A DNA stretch of 64,000 bases from Couchioplanes caeruleus (GTDB lineage Bacteria; Actinomycetota; Actinomycetes; Mycobacteriales; Micromonosporaceae), in NCBI RefSeq assembly GCF_023499255.1, contig NZ_CP092183.1:565501-629500 (forward strand), written 5' to 3'. Under the pieces are notes generated by a model, which worked only from the letters and a program-made list of their open reading frames with translations, searched no databases and was not told the DNA's origin. The translations under genes were made by a program, and so were the position numbers. Shown in pieces: positions 34,386 to 43,586 of the stretch. Each line of letters starts with the position of its first letter. Position 1 is the first letter of the stretch.

Positions 34386-35638
34386 CGAGCCCAGGCCAGG
34401 TGCCGGGCACCCGCGGCGAGCAGCTCGTCGGTCAGCTTCTCCGCCCGCTCGTGCTGGCCGATCAGCGGATGGGCCAGCAACGCGCGGTACACCCGGTGCC
34501 GTCCGCCGCGCAGGGCTGCGTCGAGCGCCAGTTCCTCGTACCCGGAGACGTGCGAGACCAGTCCGGCCAGGTCGGGCGCGAGCGGGGTGACCGGCAGCGG
34601 CGCCGGGCCGTCCTGGGCCGCCCGCGCGGAGACCTCGATGACGGCCCGGTCGTCGAGGAACGGCAGTGTGCCGTTGTTGCGGACGTTGACCGAGTGCACG
34701 CCGTCGGGGTCGTGGCCGTGCAGCGCCGCGATCAGTCCGACGGCCGCCTCGGAGTAGTACGCCCCACCGCGCTCGCCGAGCAGCGCAGGCTTTTCCTCCA
34801 GCGCCGGATCGCGGTACATCTCGAGCAGCGTCGCCTCGATCTCGGCGACCCGCCGGCCCCGCGTGGGCGCGCCGGCCGCGGCCCGTACGTGCTGGTCGTG
34901 CGCGTAGAAGTAGCTGAGGTAGTACGACGGCACGTTGCCGAGCGCCGTGAGCACCGCGGGGTCGAGCTCCACCTCGGCGGCGAGTTCGGGAAGGTGCTCG
35001 CGCAGCAGCCCGGGCAGCCGGTCGACGCCGTCCACATAGGCCGCCCGTTCCCAGGTCAGGTGGTTGAGGCCGACGTGGTCGAGGACGACGGCCGACGGCT
35101 CGACGCCGAGCAGGGCAGCGAAGCGGCGCTGGAAGCCGATCGCCACGTTGCACAGCCCGACCGCCCTGTGGCCGGCGTCGAGCAGGGCACGGGTGACGAT
35201 GCCGACGGGGTTGGTGAAGTCGACGATCCACGCTCCCGGCTTGGCGCGCGCCCGGATGCGCCCGGCGACGTCGAGCACGACGGGAACCGTACGCAGAGCC
35301 TTGGCCAGCCCGCCCGCCCCCGTGGTCTCCTGGCCGACGCAGCCGCAGGTCAGCGGGAAGGTCTCGTCGCTGATCCGGGCGGCCTGCCCGCCGACGCGCA
35401 GCTGGATCACCGCGGCGTCGGCGTCGGTGACGCCGGCGTCGAGGTCGGTGGTCCAGGTGACCTTTCCGGGGTGGCCGTAGTGCCGGAAGATGCGCGCGGA
35501 GAAGGCGCCGACCACGTCCAGGCGGGGCGCCGCCGGGTCGATGAGCACCAGCTCGGACACCTTCTCGCCGAGCCGGGCGAACCCGTCCACCAGCTCCGGC
35601 GTGTACGTGGACCCGCCGCCGACGACAGCGATCTTCAC
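34382..35638 (-). CDS. csnH: GH4 family glycosidase (6-phospho-beta-glucosidase type)
   Basis: 418 aa. NAD- and metal-dependent hydrolase. It has the N-terminal NAD motif VVGGGSTYTPELV (5-17), LRVGGQAARISDE, the DFTNPVGIVTRAL stretch, the metal-site Cys of GLCNVAIGF and His of GLNHLTWERA. Substrates of GH4 relatives are phospho- or free disaccharides; the locus suggests glucosamine oligosaccharides imported as such. GTG 35638 overlaps the stop of the permease gene (GTGA). It corresponds to csnH in the S. coelicolor order. Confidence 0.85.
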   Translation of the reverse strand: MKIAVVGGGSTYTPELVDGFARLGEKVSELVLIDPAAPRLDVVGAFSARIFRHYGHPGKVTWTTDLDAGVTDADAAVIQLRVGGQAARISDETFPLTCGCVGQETTGAGGLAKALRTVPVVLDVAGRIRARAKPGAWIVDFTNPVGIVTRALLDAGHRAVGLCNVAIGFQRRFAALLGVEPSAVVLDHVGLNHLTWERAAYVDGVDRLPGLLREHLPELAAEVELDPAVLTALGNVPSYYLSYFYAHDQHVRAAAGAPTRGRRVAEIEATLLEMYRDPALEEKPALLGERGGAYYSEAAVGLIAALHGHDPDGVHSVNVRNNGTLPFLDDRAVIEVSARAAQDGPAPLPVTPLAPDLAGLVSHVSGYEELALDAALRGGRHRVYRALLAHPLIGQHERAEKLTDELLAAGARHLAWAR

Positions 35639-36516
35639 CCCTTGACCCCCGTGAGTGTGACGCCCTGGACGAATGCCTTCTGGGCGAAGAAGAACACGAC
35701 GACGATCGGCGCCATGGCCAGCACCGTGGCGGCGGTGACCAGGTTCCAGTCGACGTGATGGACACCGTGGAACGAGGCGAGGCCCAGCGACAGCGTCCAC
35801 GAGCGCTCGTTCTCGCTGGTGTAGAGCAGCGGTCCGTAGTAGTCGTTCCAGGCGTAGAAGAACTGGAACAGTCCCGCGGCGGCGATGCCCGGGCGGGCCA
35901 TCGGGAGCACGACCCGGATGAGGGTCCGCCATTCGCCGCAGCCGTCGACCCGGGCCGCGTCCAGGTAGTCGGACGGGATGGTCAGCAGGAACTGCCGCAG
36001 CAGGAAGATGCAAAACGCGTCGCCGAAGAGCATCGGGACGATCAGCGGGGTCAGGGAACCGGTGAGGCCGTACCGGGCCCACATCAGGTAGAGCGGGACG
36101 GTCACCACCTGCGGCGGCAACATCATCACGCAGATCACGGCCAGGAACATCGCGTTGCGGCCGCGGAACCTCAGCTTGGCCAGGGCGTACGCGGCCGGCA
36201 CGCTGGACAGCAGCATGAAGGCGGTGGCCAGCACCGCGTAGATCACCGTGTTGAGCAGGTACCGCGGCAGCGGGGTGACCTGGAAGACGCGTACGTAGTT
36301 GTCGAAGTGCCAGGTGTTCGGCCAGTAGTCGCTGGTCAGCGCCTGATCACTGGTCATCACGGAGATCAGGAGCAGGTAGCCCACCGGGGTCAGGAACATG
36401 ATGGCCAGCACGATGGCGAGGCTGTGCCGGGCGATCCACGCGAGCCGGTTCTGGCGGCGTACCTGTCGGTCGGTGGGCGCGACCGTGCGCGGCGGCCGTT
36501 CCAGCAGGGTTGTCAT
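35635..36516 (-). CDS. csnG: Sugar ABC transporter permease (MalG type)
   Basis: 293 aa, six predicted membrane helices. The EAA loop reads DAARVDGCGEWRTLIRVVLPMARPG (about 205-229, with the final Gly), where it contacts the ATPase. No ATPase gene is in the operon; actinobacterial sugar importers commonly share MsiK, encoded elsewhere. ATG 36516 with GGAGG upstream overlaps the first permease stop. Confidence 0.9.
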   Translation of the reverse strand: MTTLLERPPRTVAPTDRQVRRQNRLAWIARHSLAIVLAIMFLTPVGYLLLISVMTSDQALTSDYWPNTWHFDNYVRVFQVTPLPRYLLNTVIYAVLATAFMLLSSVPAAYALAKLRFRGRNAMFLAVICVMMLPPQVVTVPLYLMWARYGLTGSLTPLIVPMLFGDAFCIFLLRQFLLTIPSDYLDAARVDGCGEWRTLIRVVLPMARPGIAAAGLFQFFYAWNDYYGPLLYTSENERSWTLSLGLASFHGVHHVDWNLVTAATVLAMAPIVVVFFFAQKAFVQGVTLTGVKG

Positions 36517-37430
36517 TGGTCCTCCCCGGAGAAGGCCTTGGAGCGGCGGAGCAGGATCACCGTCACGGCGAGGGCGACCACGAACAGCGCGACGGCCATG
36601 GCGTTGGCGTAGCCGAGCGCGTTGTAGCGGAAGCCGACCGTGTAGAGCCAGAGCGGATACGTGAAGGTGGAGCCCTCGGGGAAGCCGAAGGACGAGGAGA
36701 TGCCGGCGCCGGTGACCGCCTGGCCGCTGGCGATGGAGCCGGCGACCGCGGCCTGGTCGAAGTACTGCAGCGTGTAGATCACGCCGGTGACCGTGGCGAA
36801 GAGGATCACCGGGCGGATCGACGGCAGGGTCACGTAGCGGAACCGGTGCCAGGCGTTGGCGCCGTCGAGCGACGCCGCCTCGTAGAGGCTCGGGGAGACG
36901 CCCAGCACCGCCGCCAGAAAGATGATCATGATGTCGCCGATGCCCCAGAGGCCGAGCAGCACCAGCGACGGCTTGGACCACTCCGGCGAGTTGAACCAGA
37001 GCGGGCCCTCGATGCCCAGGTGGCCGAGGAACGTGTTGACCGGGCCGGTACCGGGCTTGAGCAGGTAGACGAAGGCGATGGTCGCGGCGACCGGGGGTGC
37101 CAGCGCCGGCAGGTAGAAGATCGTCCGGAAGAAGCCGGCTCCCCGCTTGATCTGGGTGAGCAGCATCGACAGGCCGATCGCGCTGATGATGCGTACCGGG
37201 ACGAAGACCACGACCATCCACAGCGTGTTGCGGATCGACTGGAGCAGGTACGGGTCGTCGGCCATCCGCCGGTAGTTGGCCAGCCCGACCCACTGCGGCA
37301 CGGTCAGCAGGTCGAACTTGGTGAACGAGAAGTACACCGCGGACAGCAGCGGGTAGACGAAGAAGACCGCGATCCCGATCAGGGCGGGGGCCAGGAAGGA
37401 CAACGTGGTCAGGTTCCGGCGCAGCCGCAT
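36513..37430 (-). CDS. csnF: Sugar ABC transporter permease (MalF type)
   Basis: 305 aa, six membrane helices. Start MRLRRNLTTLSFLAPALIG, and the EAA loop is YEAASLDGANAWHRFRYVTLPS (about 199-220). It is the partner of the second permease. The upstream binding-protein gene ends one base before its ATG. Confidence 0.9.
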   Translation of the reverse strand: MRLRRNLTTLSFLAPALIGIAVFFVYPLLSAVYFSFTKFDLLTVPQWVGLANYRRMADDPYLLQSIRNTLWMVVVFVPVRIISAIGLSMLLTQIKRGAGFFRTIFYLPALAPPVAATIAFVYLLKPGTGPVNTFLGHLGIEGPLWFNSPEWSKPSLVLLGLWGIGDIMIIFLAAVLGVSPSLYEAASLDGANAWHRFRYVTLPSIRPVILFATVTGVIYTLQYFDQAAVAGSIASGQAVTGAGISSSFGFPEGSTFTYPLWLYTVGFRYNALGYANAMAVALFVVALAVTVILLRRSKAFSGEDQ

Positions 37431-37431
37431 G

Positions 37432-38757
37432 TCAGCCGCCCAGCGTCATCACGCTGTTGATCTGCTTGTCGGCGTCGGCGAGCCCGGTGTCGAGGTTCTT
37501 GACCTTGCCGGACTGCCAGTTCGTGGCGAACGTCCCGAACGTCTCCTGGTACGCCGGCCCGGACGCGGACGGCGGCGTGGTGGACGAGTTCGGGCTGGCG
37601 AAGATGTCCATGAACGTCTTGAACTCGGGCTCCACCTGCAGGCCGGGGTCGGCGACCGCCTTCGTGGTCGTGGGCAGGTTCTTCAGCGAGTTCGCCAGCT
37701 TGACGATCGTGGCGTCGTTCGTCGTCAGGTACTTGATGAGCTCCCAGGCGGCCTCGGGGTTCTTGGCGTTCTTCGAGATGCCGACGATGTTGCCGGTGAC
37801 GTAGCCGCCGCCGTACCGGGCCGGGTCGCTGACCGGGATCGGCGCGACGCCGTACGTGAGCTTCGGGGCCTGGTCCTTGAGGAACGCGAGCCGGTACTCG
37901 GCGTCGATGTTGATCGCCACCTGGCCCTTCTGGAACGCGTTGTCCGCGCTGAACTCGTCACCCAGGCCGGCCCGGAACTTCTGCAGGTTCTCGTAGCCGT
38001 ACCAGTCGACGAGGTTCTTCTGCCAGGTCAGCAGCGTCTTCCAGGCCGGGTCGGCGCCGACCGCGGACTTGCCGTCGTCGGTCAGCCACTTCGCGCCCAC
38101 GGCCGGGGCCAGGTGCGCCGCCGCGTTCTCGTAGAAGTCGAAGAGCGGCAGGAAGCCGACCGTCTTCAGGGAGCCGTCCGGGTTCTTCACCGTGAGCTTC
38201 TTGGCGTCCTCGGTGAGCTCGTCCAAGGTCTTCGGCGGTTGCGCGATGCCCGCCTTGGCGAACAGGTCCTTGTTGTAGAACATCCCGTACGCGTCGGCGA
38301 GGAACGGCATCGCGCAGCGCTTGCCGCCGAACTCCGTGTACTGCCGGGTCGTCGGGTTGAGCTGCCCCAGGTCGACGTTGTCGCGCTTGAGGTACGGCGC
38401 CAGATCCACCCACGCGCCGGACGAGCAGAACTTCCCGACGATGTCGGTGGAGTACGACAGCCCGATGTCCGGCCCGTTGCCCGCGCCGATGGCCTGCGTC
38501 ATCTTCGAGTCGTCCTGGCCCGGCTTCACGGTCACCTTGATCTTGGGGTGACTGTTCTCGAAGTCCTTGACCACGGTGTCGATCGCGGCGGCCTCCCGCT
38601 CGGTGAAGAAGTGCCACAGCTCGACCGTGCCGGACACCTCCGTACCCGGGTCGGCGATCTTCTGTTCCTTGGGTGCCGGGGTGCATGCGGCGGTCAGCAG
38701 CAGCGCCGCCAGGGCGGCGATGACCGGTTTTTGGGCAGGGGGTATCCGCTTGTTCAC
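37432..38757 (-). CDS. csnE: Sugar-binding lipoprotein of an ABC importer
   Basis: 441 aa. Lipobox LLTAAC (Cys25) gives a lipid-anchored solute-binding protein (family 1). VELWHFFTEREAAAIDTVVKDF follows, then the hinge and C-terminal lobes with YGMFYNKDLFAKAGI. In this locus the ligand is probably a chitosan-derived oligosaccharide. GTG 38757 is downstream of AGAGG. It begins the importer operon, and the ROK gene lies 42 bases upstream. Confidence 0.87.
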   Translation of the reverse strand: MNKRIPPAQKPVIAALAALLLTAACTPAPKEQKIADPGTEVSGTVELWHFFTEREAAAIDTVVKDFENSHPKIKVTVKPGQDDSKMTQAIGAGNGPDIGLSYSTDIVGKFCSSGAWVDLAPYLKRDNVDLGQLNPTTRQYTEFGGKRCAMPFLADAYGMFYNKDLFAKAGIAQPPKTLDELTEDAKKLTVKNPDGSLKTVGFLPLFDFYENAAAHLAPAVGAKWLTDDGKSAVGADPAWKTLLTWQKNLVDWYGYENLQKFRAGLGDEFSADNAFQKGQVAINIDAEYRLAFLKDQAPKLTYGVAPIPVSDPARYGGGYVTGNIVGISKNAKNPEAAWELIKYLTTNDATIVKLANSLKNLPTTTKAVADPGLQVEPEFKTFMDIFASPNSSTTPPSASGPAYQETFGTFATNWQSGKVKNLDTGLADADKQINSVMTLGG

Positions 38758-38799
38758 TCGAGGGGTCCTCTCGAAGCCGGTGGTGCGCGGGGGAAGTGG

Positions 38800-39984
38800 T
38801 CAGGCCTGGTCGTCGCGGATCGAGGCGATCAGCGCCTCGCGGACGGCGGTGAGCCCGGCGTCGAGGGCGCCGAGCAGCACGGCGTCGTCGTCGATCGTGG
38901 TGACGGCGATGGTGCTCTCGAGCGGCGCGGCGCGGCGTACGGCCGTGGTGACCGCCGTGAGCAGGGTCTTCCCGCCGGCCTGCGCGACCGGTCCGGCCAG
39001 GACGACGAGCGAGGGGTCGAGCACGGCGATGACGGCGGCGAGCCCGACCGCGACCCGGTCGGCGAGCTCGGTGAAGAACTCGCCGGCTTCCGGGTCGGCC
39101 GCGGCGGCCTGGACCACCTCCAGCGGGGTACGCCCCGGCACGCCGTGGTCCCGGCCGAGCGCGAGGACCGCGGCGCCGCCGACGAGGTCCTGCAGGTCGA
39201 CCTTGCGGTGGGTGGAGTCGGGGGCGTACAGCGGCATGTAGCCGATCTCGCCGGCGCCGCCGCGGGCACCGCGCAGCAGCGTGCCGCCGATGTCGATGGC
39301 GAGACCGAGTCCCTCCTGGCCGAGCCAGATCAGCGCGAAGCCGTCGGCGTCGGTGCCCACGCCGTGGCGACGCTCGGCGACCGCGGCGAGGTTGACGTCG
39401 TTGTCGACGCCGACGCGGGTGCCGAGCGCCGCGGCTATCTCCGGCACCAGGCCGGGGCGGGCGAAGCCGGGCACGTCGACGTGGCGGATGGTCTGGGCGC
39501 GGGAGTCGTACGAGCCGGCGACGCCGAGCTGGACGTGGTGGATGCCCGCGGCCGCCACACCGGCTTCCTCGCGCAGGTCGGCGACCACCTTGACCAGCGC
39601 GGTCTTGGGGTCGGTACGCAGGAAGTCGACCCGGCGCTCGATGCGGGCCCGCTCGGCGCCGGTCAGGTCGCAGAGCGCGGCGACGACCGAGGGCGCCCCG
39701 CTGGCGCCGATGTCGCGGACGGACACCGCGGCGGCGTACGCTGCGTCCGGGTTCGCCGCGTAGATCTCCGCGTTGGGTCCCGGCCTGCCGCTGTGGTAGC
39801 CGACGACGGTCACCAGGCCGGCCTCGGTGAGCCGGCGCAGCACCTCGGAGATGGTCGGGGTGGAGAGCTGGGTCAGCTTGCGCAGGTCGGCCCGGGTCAG
39901 ACCGCCCGCCTCGAGCAGATGGCCGAGGGCCGCGCTCGCGTTCATGGCGCGCAGCAGTTTGGACGAACCCGCCAGGCGTGTCAC
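38800..39984 (-). CDS. csnR: ROK-family transcriptional regulator
   Basis: 394 aa. An N-terminal winged helix (about 12-60, TRADLRKLTQLSTPTISEVL) is fused to a ROK sugar-sensing domain with the ASKHA glycine motif IWLGQEGLGLAIDIGG (about 219-234) and VLAGPVAQ. The CxCGxxGCxE zinc motif of most ROK proteins is absent: the position after GEIGYMPLY has no Cys. It likely represses the csn importer operon and itself. GTG 39984 is chosen since GGAGG lies just upstream; the frame stays open to 40059 without a ribosome site. Confidence 0.82.
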   Translation of the reverse strand: MTRLAGSSKLLRAMNASAALGHLLEAGGLTRADLRKLTQLSTPTISEVLRRLTEAGLVTVVGYHSGRPGPNAEIYAANPDAAYAAAVSVRDIGASGAPSVVAALCDLTGAERARIERRVDFLRTDPKTALVKVVADLREEAGVAAAGIHHVQLGVAGSYDSRAQTIRHVDVPGFARPGLVPEIAAALGTRVGVDNDVNLAAVAERRHGVGTDADGFALIWLGQEGLGLAIDIGGTLLRGARGGAGEIGYMPLYAPDSTHRKVDLQDLVGGAAVLALGRDHGVPGRTPLEVVQAAAADPEAGEFFTELADRVAVGLAAVIAVLDPSLVVLAGPVAQAGGKTLLTAVTTAVRRAAPLESTIAVTTIDDDAVLLGALDAGLTAVREALIASIRDDQA

Positions 39985-40011
39985 CGGGCCTCCGAGGTGA
40001 TTGGCAAGCTG

Positions 40012-40024
40012 GCTAACAATTAGC
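40012..40024. promoter_or_regulatory. Inverted repeat GCTAACAATTAGC, candidate ROK operator
   Basis: GCTAA and TTAGC flank CAA, inside AGCTGGCTAACAATTAGCTGG, 27 bases before the ROK start. The 260-base divergent region to the chitosanase contains a second AT-rich stretch (TTGATAAATCACTTTAACTG, 40121-40140) that is not an obvious copy of the same palindrome. Confidence 0.55.
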
Positions 40025-40244
40025 TGGACCGTAGAACCGTCACCCCGTGAAGTCAACACTGAGTTTCCGTCGGCCGCTTGTTTGCCCGAAAGGGCGCACG
40101 TGACCGCGCTGCGGCGGCTATTGATAAATCACTTTAACTGACCTAGCGTGACCACTCATCGCCGTCGATGGCGGGCATCCCCAGCGCCTGCCATCGACGG
40201 TCACCTCTGCGCGCCCACCCCCTCCATCCCCCACGAGGAGCGCC

Positions 40245-41468
40245 ATGAACCGCAAGAGAACGCTGTCCTATGCCCTCGGCGGCGTGTTGATCCCCGCAGC
40301 GGCCGTCGCGTACGGCCTGCTCCCCGCCAGCGCCGCGACCGCCGGCCCGATCAAGGGCCTCGGCGGCAAGTGCGTCGACGTCGCCGCCGCCAACTCCGCC
40401 AACGGCACCGCGATCCAGCTGTACGACTGCAACGGCACGAACGCGCAGACCTGGACGGTCGGCAACGCGGACAACTCGATCAAGGCGCTGGGCAAGTGCC
40501 TCGACGTCACCGCCGCCGGCACGGCCGACGGCACGAAGATCCAGCTGTACGACTGCAACGGCACCGGCGCCCAGAAGTGGACCGCCGGCTCCGGCGGCAC
40601 CCTGGTCAACACCGGTTCCGGCAAGTGCCTCGACGTCACCGGCCAGAGCTCCGCCAACGGCACCCGGCTGCAGATCTGGACGTGCGGCAGCGCCGCCAAT
40701 CAGAAGTGGACACTGCCGGGCGGCACCAGCACCCCGACGACCCCGCCGACCACCCCGCCGCAGAACAGCGGCGCCGGCCTCGACAACCCGGCGAAGAAGG
40801 ACGTGGCGATGCAGATCGTCTCGGCCGCCGAGAACTCCTCGCTCGACTGGCGGGCGCAGTTCAGCTACATCGAGGACATCGGCGACGGCCGGGGCTACAC
40901 CGCGGGCATCATCGGCTTCTGCTCCGGTACGGGCGACATGCTCGAGCTCGTCGAGGCGTACACCGCCACGAAGCCGGGCAACGTGCTGGCCAAGTACCTG
41001 CCGGCGCTGCGTACGGTCAACGGCACGGACTCGCACGCCGGGCTGGACCCGAACTTCCCGCGCGACTGGCGGACCGCCGCGGCCGACCCGGTGTTCCAGG
41101 CGGCCCAGGAGGCGGAACGCGACCGCGTCTACTTCAACCCGTCGGTACGCGACGGCAAGAACGACGGCGTCCGCGCGCTCGGCCAGTTCGCCTACTACGA
41201 CGCCGCGGTCATGCACGGCTACGAGGGCATGCGCTCGATCCGCAGCCGCGCCCTGCAGAAGGCCAAGCCGCCGGCGCAGGGCGGCAACGAGACCACGTGG
41301 CTCAACGCGTTCCTGGACGAGCGGGTCGTGGAGATGAAGAAGGAGGAGGCCCACTCGGACACCAGCCGGGTGGACACCGCCCAGCGGGTCTTCCTCCGCA
41401 ACGGCAACTTCGACCTGAACACCCCGCTCGACTTCGCCGTCTACGGCGAGCAGTTCCACATCAACTGA
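40245..41468 (+). CDS. Secreted chitosanase, GH46 with N-terminal CBM13
   Basis: 407 aa. A Sec signal (about 1-31) ends in ASAATA. A ricin-B-type lectin domain (about 36-157) has three repeats, each with a CxDV start and QxW end (NAQTW, GAQKW, ANQKW), for binding carbohydrate. After a TPTTPPTTPPQ linker, the GH46 domain (about 182-407) includes catalytic Glu196 (SAAENSSLDW) and Asp214 (EDIGDGRGYT), matching the Glu22/Asp40 spacing of Streptomyces N174 chitosanase. It cleaves extracellular chitosan; the oligosaccharides would feed the divergent importer operon. RBS CGAGGAGCG. Confidence 0.95.
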   Translation: MNRKRTLSYALGGVLIPAAAVAYGLLPASAATAGPIKGLGGKCVDVAAANSANGTAIQLYDCNGTNAQTWTVGNADNSIKALGKCLDVTAAGTADGTKIQLYDCNGTGAQKWTAGSGGTLVNTGSGKCLDVTGQSSANGTRLQIWTCGSAANQKWTLPGGTSTPTTPPTTPPQNSGAGLDNPAKKDVAMQIVSAAENSSLDWRAQFSYIEDIGDGRGYTAGIIGFCSGTGDMLELVEAYTATKPGNVLAKYLPALRTVNGTDSHAGLDPNFPRDWRTAAADPVFQAAQEAERDRVYFNPSVRDGKNDGVRALGQFAYYDAAVMHGYEGMRSIRSRALQKAKPPAQGGNETTWLNAFLDERVVEMKKEEAHSDTSRVDTAQRVFLRNGNFDLNTPLDFAVYGEQFHIN

Positions 41469-41481
41469 TCCGGGGAAAGAG

Positions 41482-41512
41482 AGGGGCGGGCGGCCACGAG
41501 CTGCCCGCCCCT
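41482..41512. terminator. Bidirectional terminator, chitosanase / homogentisate dioxygenase
   Basis: AGGGGCGGGC (41482-41491) pairs with GCCCGCCCCT (41503-41512) over an 11-nt loop, between two converging genes. Confidence 0.75.
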
Positions 41513-41516
41513 TCCG

Positions 41517-42671
41517 CTACCTGTTCCAGGTCCAGGCGTACGCGGTGTCCTCGACGGCCAGGGCCGCGTCGCAGAGGTCGAGCGGCCGGAACGTGTCCAC
41601 CATGACGGCGAGCTCGTCGAAGTGCTCCGCGCCGATCGCCCGTTCCACCGCGCCCGGCTGCGGCCCGTGGGTGAAGCCGGACGGGTGCAGCGAGATCGAG
41701 CCCTGCTCGATGCCGGAGCCGCGGCGCGCCTCGTAGTTGCCGCCGGTGTAGAACATCATCTCGTCCGAGTCGACGTTGTGGTGGTTGTACGGCACCGGGA
41801 TCGCCAGCGGGTGGTAGTCGACCTTGCGCGGCACGAACGAGCACACCACGAAGTTCGGGCCCTCGAACGTCTGGTGCACCGGCGGCGGCTGGTGCACGCG
41901 GCCGGTGATCGGCTCGAAGTCGTGGATCGAGAACGCCCACGGGTAGAGGCAGCCGTCCCAGCCGACCACGTCGAACGGGTGGTGGGCGTACACGTGCCGG
42001 GTCCAGCCCGCGCGGTGCTTGACGTACACCTCGACGTTCTCGCCCTCGGCCTGCAGGGGTTCGCCCGGGCCGCGGACGTCGCGCTCGCAGTACGGCGAGT
42101 GCTCCAGGAACTGCCCGCGTACGGACAGGTAGCGCTTCGGCGGGCCGATGTGCCCGGTCGCCTCGATGGTCAGCAGCCGTACCGGGCCGTCGGGCACGAT
42201 CCGGTGCACCACCGACGTCGGAATGATCACGTAGTCGCCGGTGCCCACGGTCAGCGCGCCGAACGTGGTCTCGATCGTCGCCGTGCCCTCCTCGACGTAC
42301 AGGCACTCGTCGCCGACGGCGTCGCGGTAGAGCGGGGACGGCCGGTCCGCGACCACGTAGCCGATCCGGACGTCGCCGTTGGCGAGCAGCGGATGGCGGC
42401 CCAGGACCGCGTCGGCGGGGCCCGTGTCGAGCTTGTGCGTACGCAGGTGCCGCGGCTTCAGCGGCAGGTTGGGCGACTGCCGGGCCGCCGGTGGCTCGTA
42501 CACCTCGGCCGAGGTGATGGCCGTGGGGGCGTACCGGTGGTAGAGCAGGGACGAGTCGGAGGAGAAGCCCTCCTGGCCCATGAGTTCTTCGGCATAGAGC
42601 CCGCCGTCCGGCCGGCGGAACTGGGTGTGCCGCTTACGGGGGATCTCCCCGACGCTGCGGTAGTACGGCAT
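41517..42671 (-). CDS. hmgA: Homogentisate 1,2-dioxygenase
   Basis: 384 aa. Fe(II) enzyme that opens the ring of homogentisate to maleylacetoacetate in tyrosine catabolism. It shows cupin-fold stretches IIPTSVVHRIV and, near the C-terminus, HPSGFTHGPQPGAVE, where an Fe ligand His is expected, plus PYNHHNVDSDEMMFY with ligands His and Glu. ATG 42671 is preferred over GTG 42683. The next enzyme genes are divergent from it, with a 78-base shared promoter region. Confidence 0.9.
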   Translation of the reverse strand: MPYYRSVGEIPRKRHTQFRRPDGGLYAEELMGQEGFSSDSSLLYHRYAPTAITSAEVYEPPAARQSPNLPLKPRHLRTHKLDTGPADAVLGRHPLLANGDVRIGYVVADRPSPLYRDAVGDECLYVEEGTATIETTFGALTVGTGDYVIIPTSVVHRIVPDGPVRLLTIEATGHIGPPKRYLSVRGQFLEHSPYCERDVRGPGEPLQAEGENVEVYVKHRAGWTRHVYAHHPFDVVGWDGCLYPWAFSIHDFEPITGRVHQPPPVHQTFEGPNFVVCSFVPRKVDYHPLAIPVPYNHHNVDSDEMMFYTGGNYEARRGSGIEQGSISLHPSGFTHGPQPGAVERAIGAEHFDELAVMVDTFRPLDLCDAALAVEDTAYAWTWNR

Positions 42672-42711
42672 CGTTGCCACCACCCCTAGGAAACTGACAT
42701 TACGGACGGTG

Positions 42712-42741
42712 TTGTCCGGCTCTCGAAGCGTCCATTAGGTT
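42712..42741 (+). promoter_or_regulatory. Promoter of the fumarylacetoacetase operon
   Basis: TTGTCC (42712-42717) and TAGGTT (42736-42741) are 18 bases apart. The -10 ends 8 nt before GTG 42750. Confidence 0.55.
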
Positions 42742-42749
42742 CAGTATTC

Positions 42750-43586
42750 GTGTCAACGCTCGTGCCACGGCTCTTCGCCGGCCTCGTGGACGATGCGTCG
42801 TTGCTTCCGCCGGCCATGCTCAGCGTCCCCGAGGCGGTCGCCGCGCACCGTAGACACCGGGATGCCTGGTATGCCGGGATGTTCGGTGCGCTGCTCGTAC
42901 CGTCGTCGCTGGACGCCGCGGCCGACGGCCTGGCCGTGGGTGTCGTGAACGACGCCGCCATCGCCGCCCTGCCCGCCGCCGTCGCGAAGATGCGCGCCGC
43001 CGGCGCGGTCGTGAGTCAGGTCGAGGCGCTGGTCTCGCGCCGGGGCGAGGACCCGCAGCCCGGCCTGGGCGCGCTGCGCACGCTCGCCGAGACCGAGCTC
43101 GACCTGCAGGTGTACGCCGAGATCCCGCTCAGCTGGGGCCTGCTCGCGGCGCTGGACACGGTCGCGGCCGCGCGCACCGACGGGGTGGCGATCCGTCCCA
43201 AGTTCCGCGTCGGCGGCCTCGCGGCCGAGCTGTTCCCGACCCCGGTCGAGCTGGCCGCGGTGATCTGCGCGTGCCGGGACCGGGACCTGCCGTTCAAGCT
43301 CGCCGCGGGACTGCGGCACGCGCTGCGGCACACCGACCCGGAGACCGGCTTCGCCCACCACGGTTTCCTCAACGTGCTGGTCGCCGCCACGCTGGCCGCG
43401 GACGGCGGCGAGGTGGCGGAGGTGGCCGAGGTGCTCGCGGCGACGCATCCGCTGCCGCTGGTGGAGCCCGCCCGCGCCCGGCGCGACCACGAGCGGCCGC
43501 TGTGGGTGGGATTCGGTACGGGCAACCTGCTGGAGCCGGTGACGGAGCTGATCCGGCTCGGCCTGATCAACGGTGGCTACGAGTGA
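42750..43586 (+). CDS. Unrecognised protein co-transcribed with fumarylacetoacetase
   Basis: 278 aa, soluble, alternating helix/strand pattern consistent with an alpha/beta barrel. Marked motifs are LFAGLVDDASLLPPA (8-22), AIRPKFRVGG (about 148-157), PFKLAAGLRHALRHTDPETG (about 176-195) and FAHHGFLNVL. No signal peptide. Its stop and the fumarylacetoacetase start overlap by 3 bases (GTGA), implying a linked role. The pathway needs a maleylacetoacetate isomerase and no glutathione-type isomerase is present, so this is a candidate for that step or another accessory function; sequence alone does not show it. Confidence 0.65.
   Translation: MSTLVPRLFAGLVDDASLLPPAMLSVPEAVAAHRRHRDAWYAGMFGALLVPSSLDAAADGLAVGVVNDAAIAALPAAVAKMRAAGAVVSQVEALVSRRGEDPQPGLGALRTLAETELDLQVYAEIPLSWGLLAALDTVAAARTDGVAIRPKFRVGGLAAELFPTPVELAAVICACRDRDLPFKLAAGLRHALRHTDPETGFAHHGFLNVLVAATLAADGGEVAEVAEVLAATHPLPLVEPARARRDHERPLWVGFGTGNLLEPVTELIRLGLINGGYE

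Noticed and set aside
33363..35765. An 800-codon frame spanning the sugar kinase and the GH4 gene
   Set aside because: The first half is an out-of-frame reading of the GH4 gene. The real kinase starts at ATG 34385, overlapping the GH4 stop.
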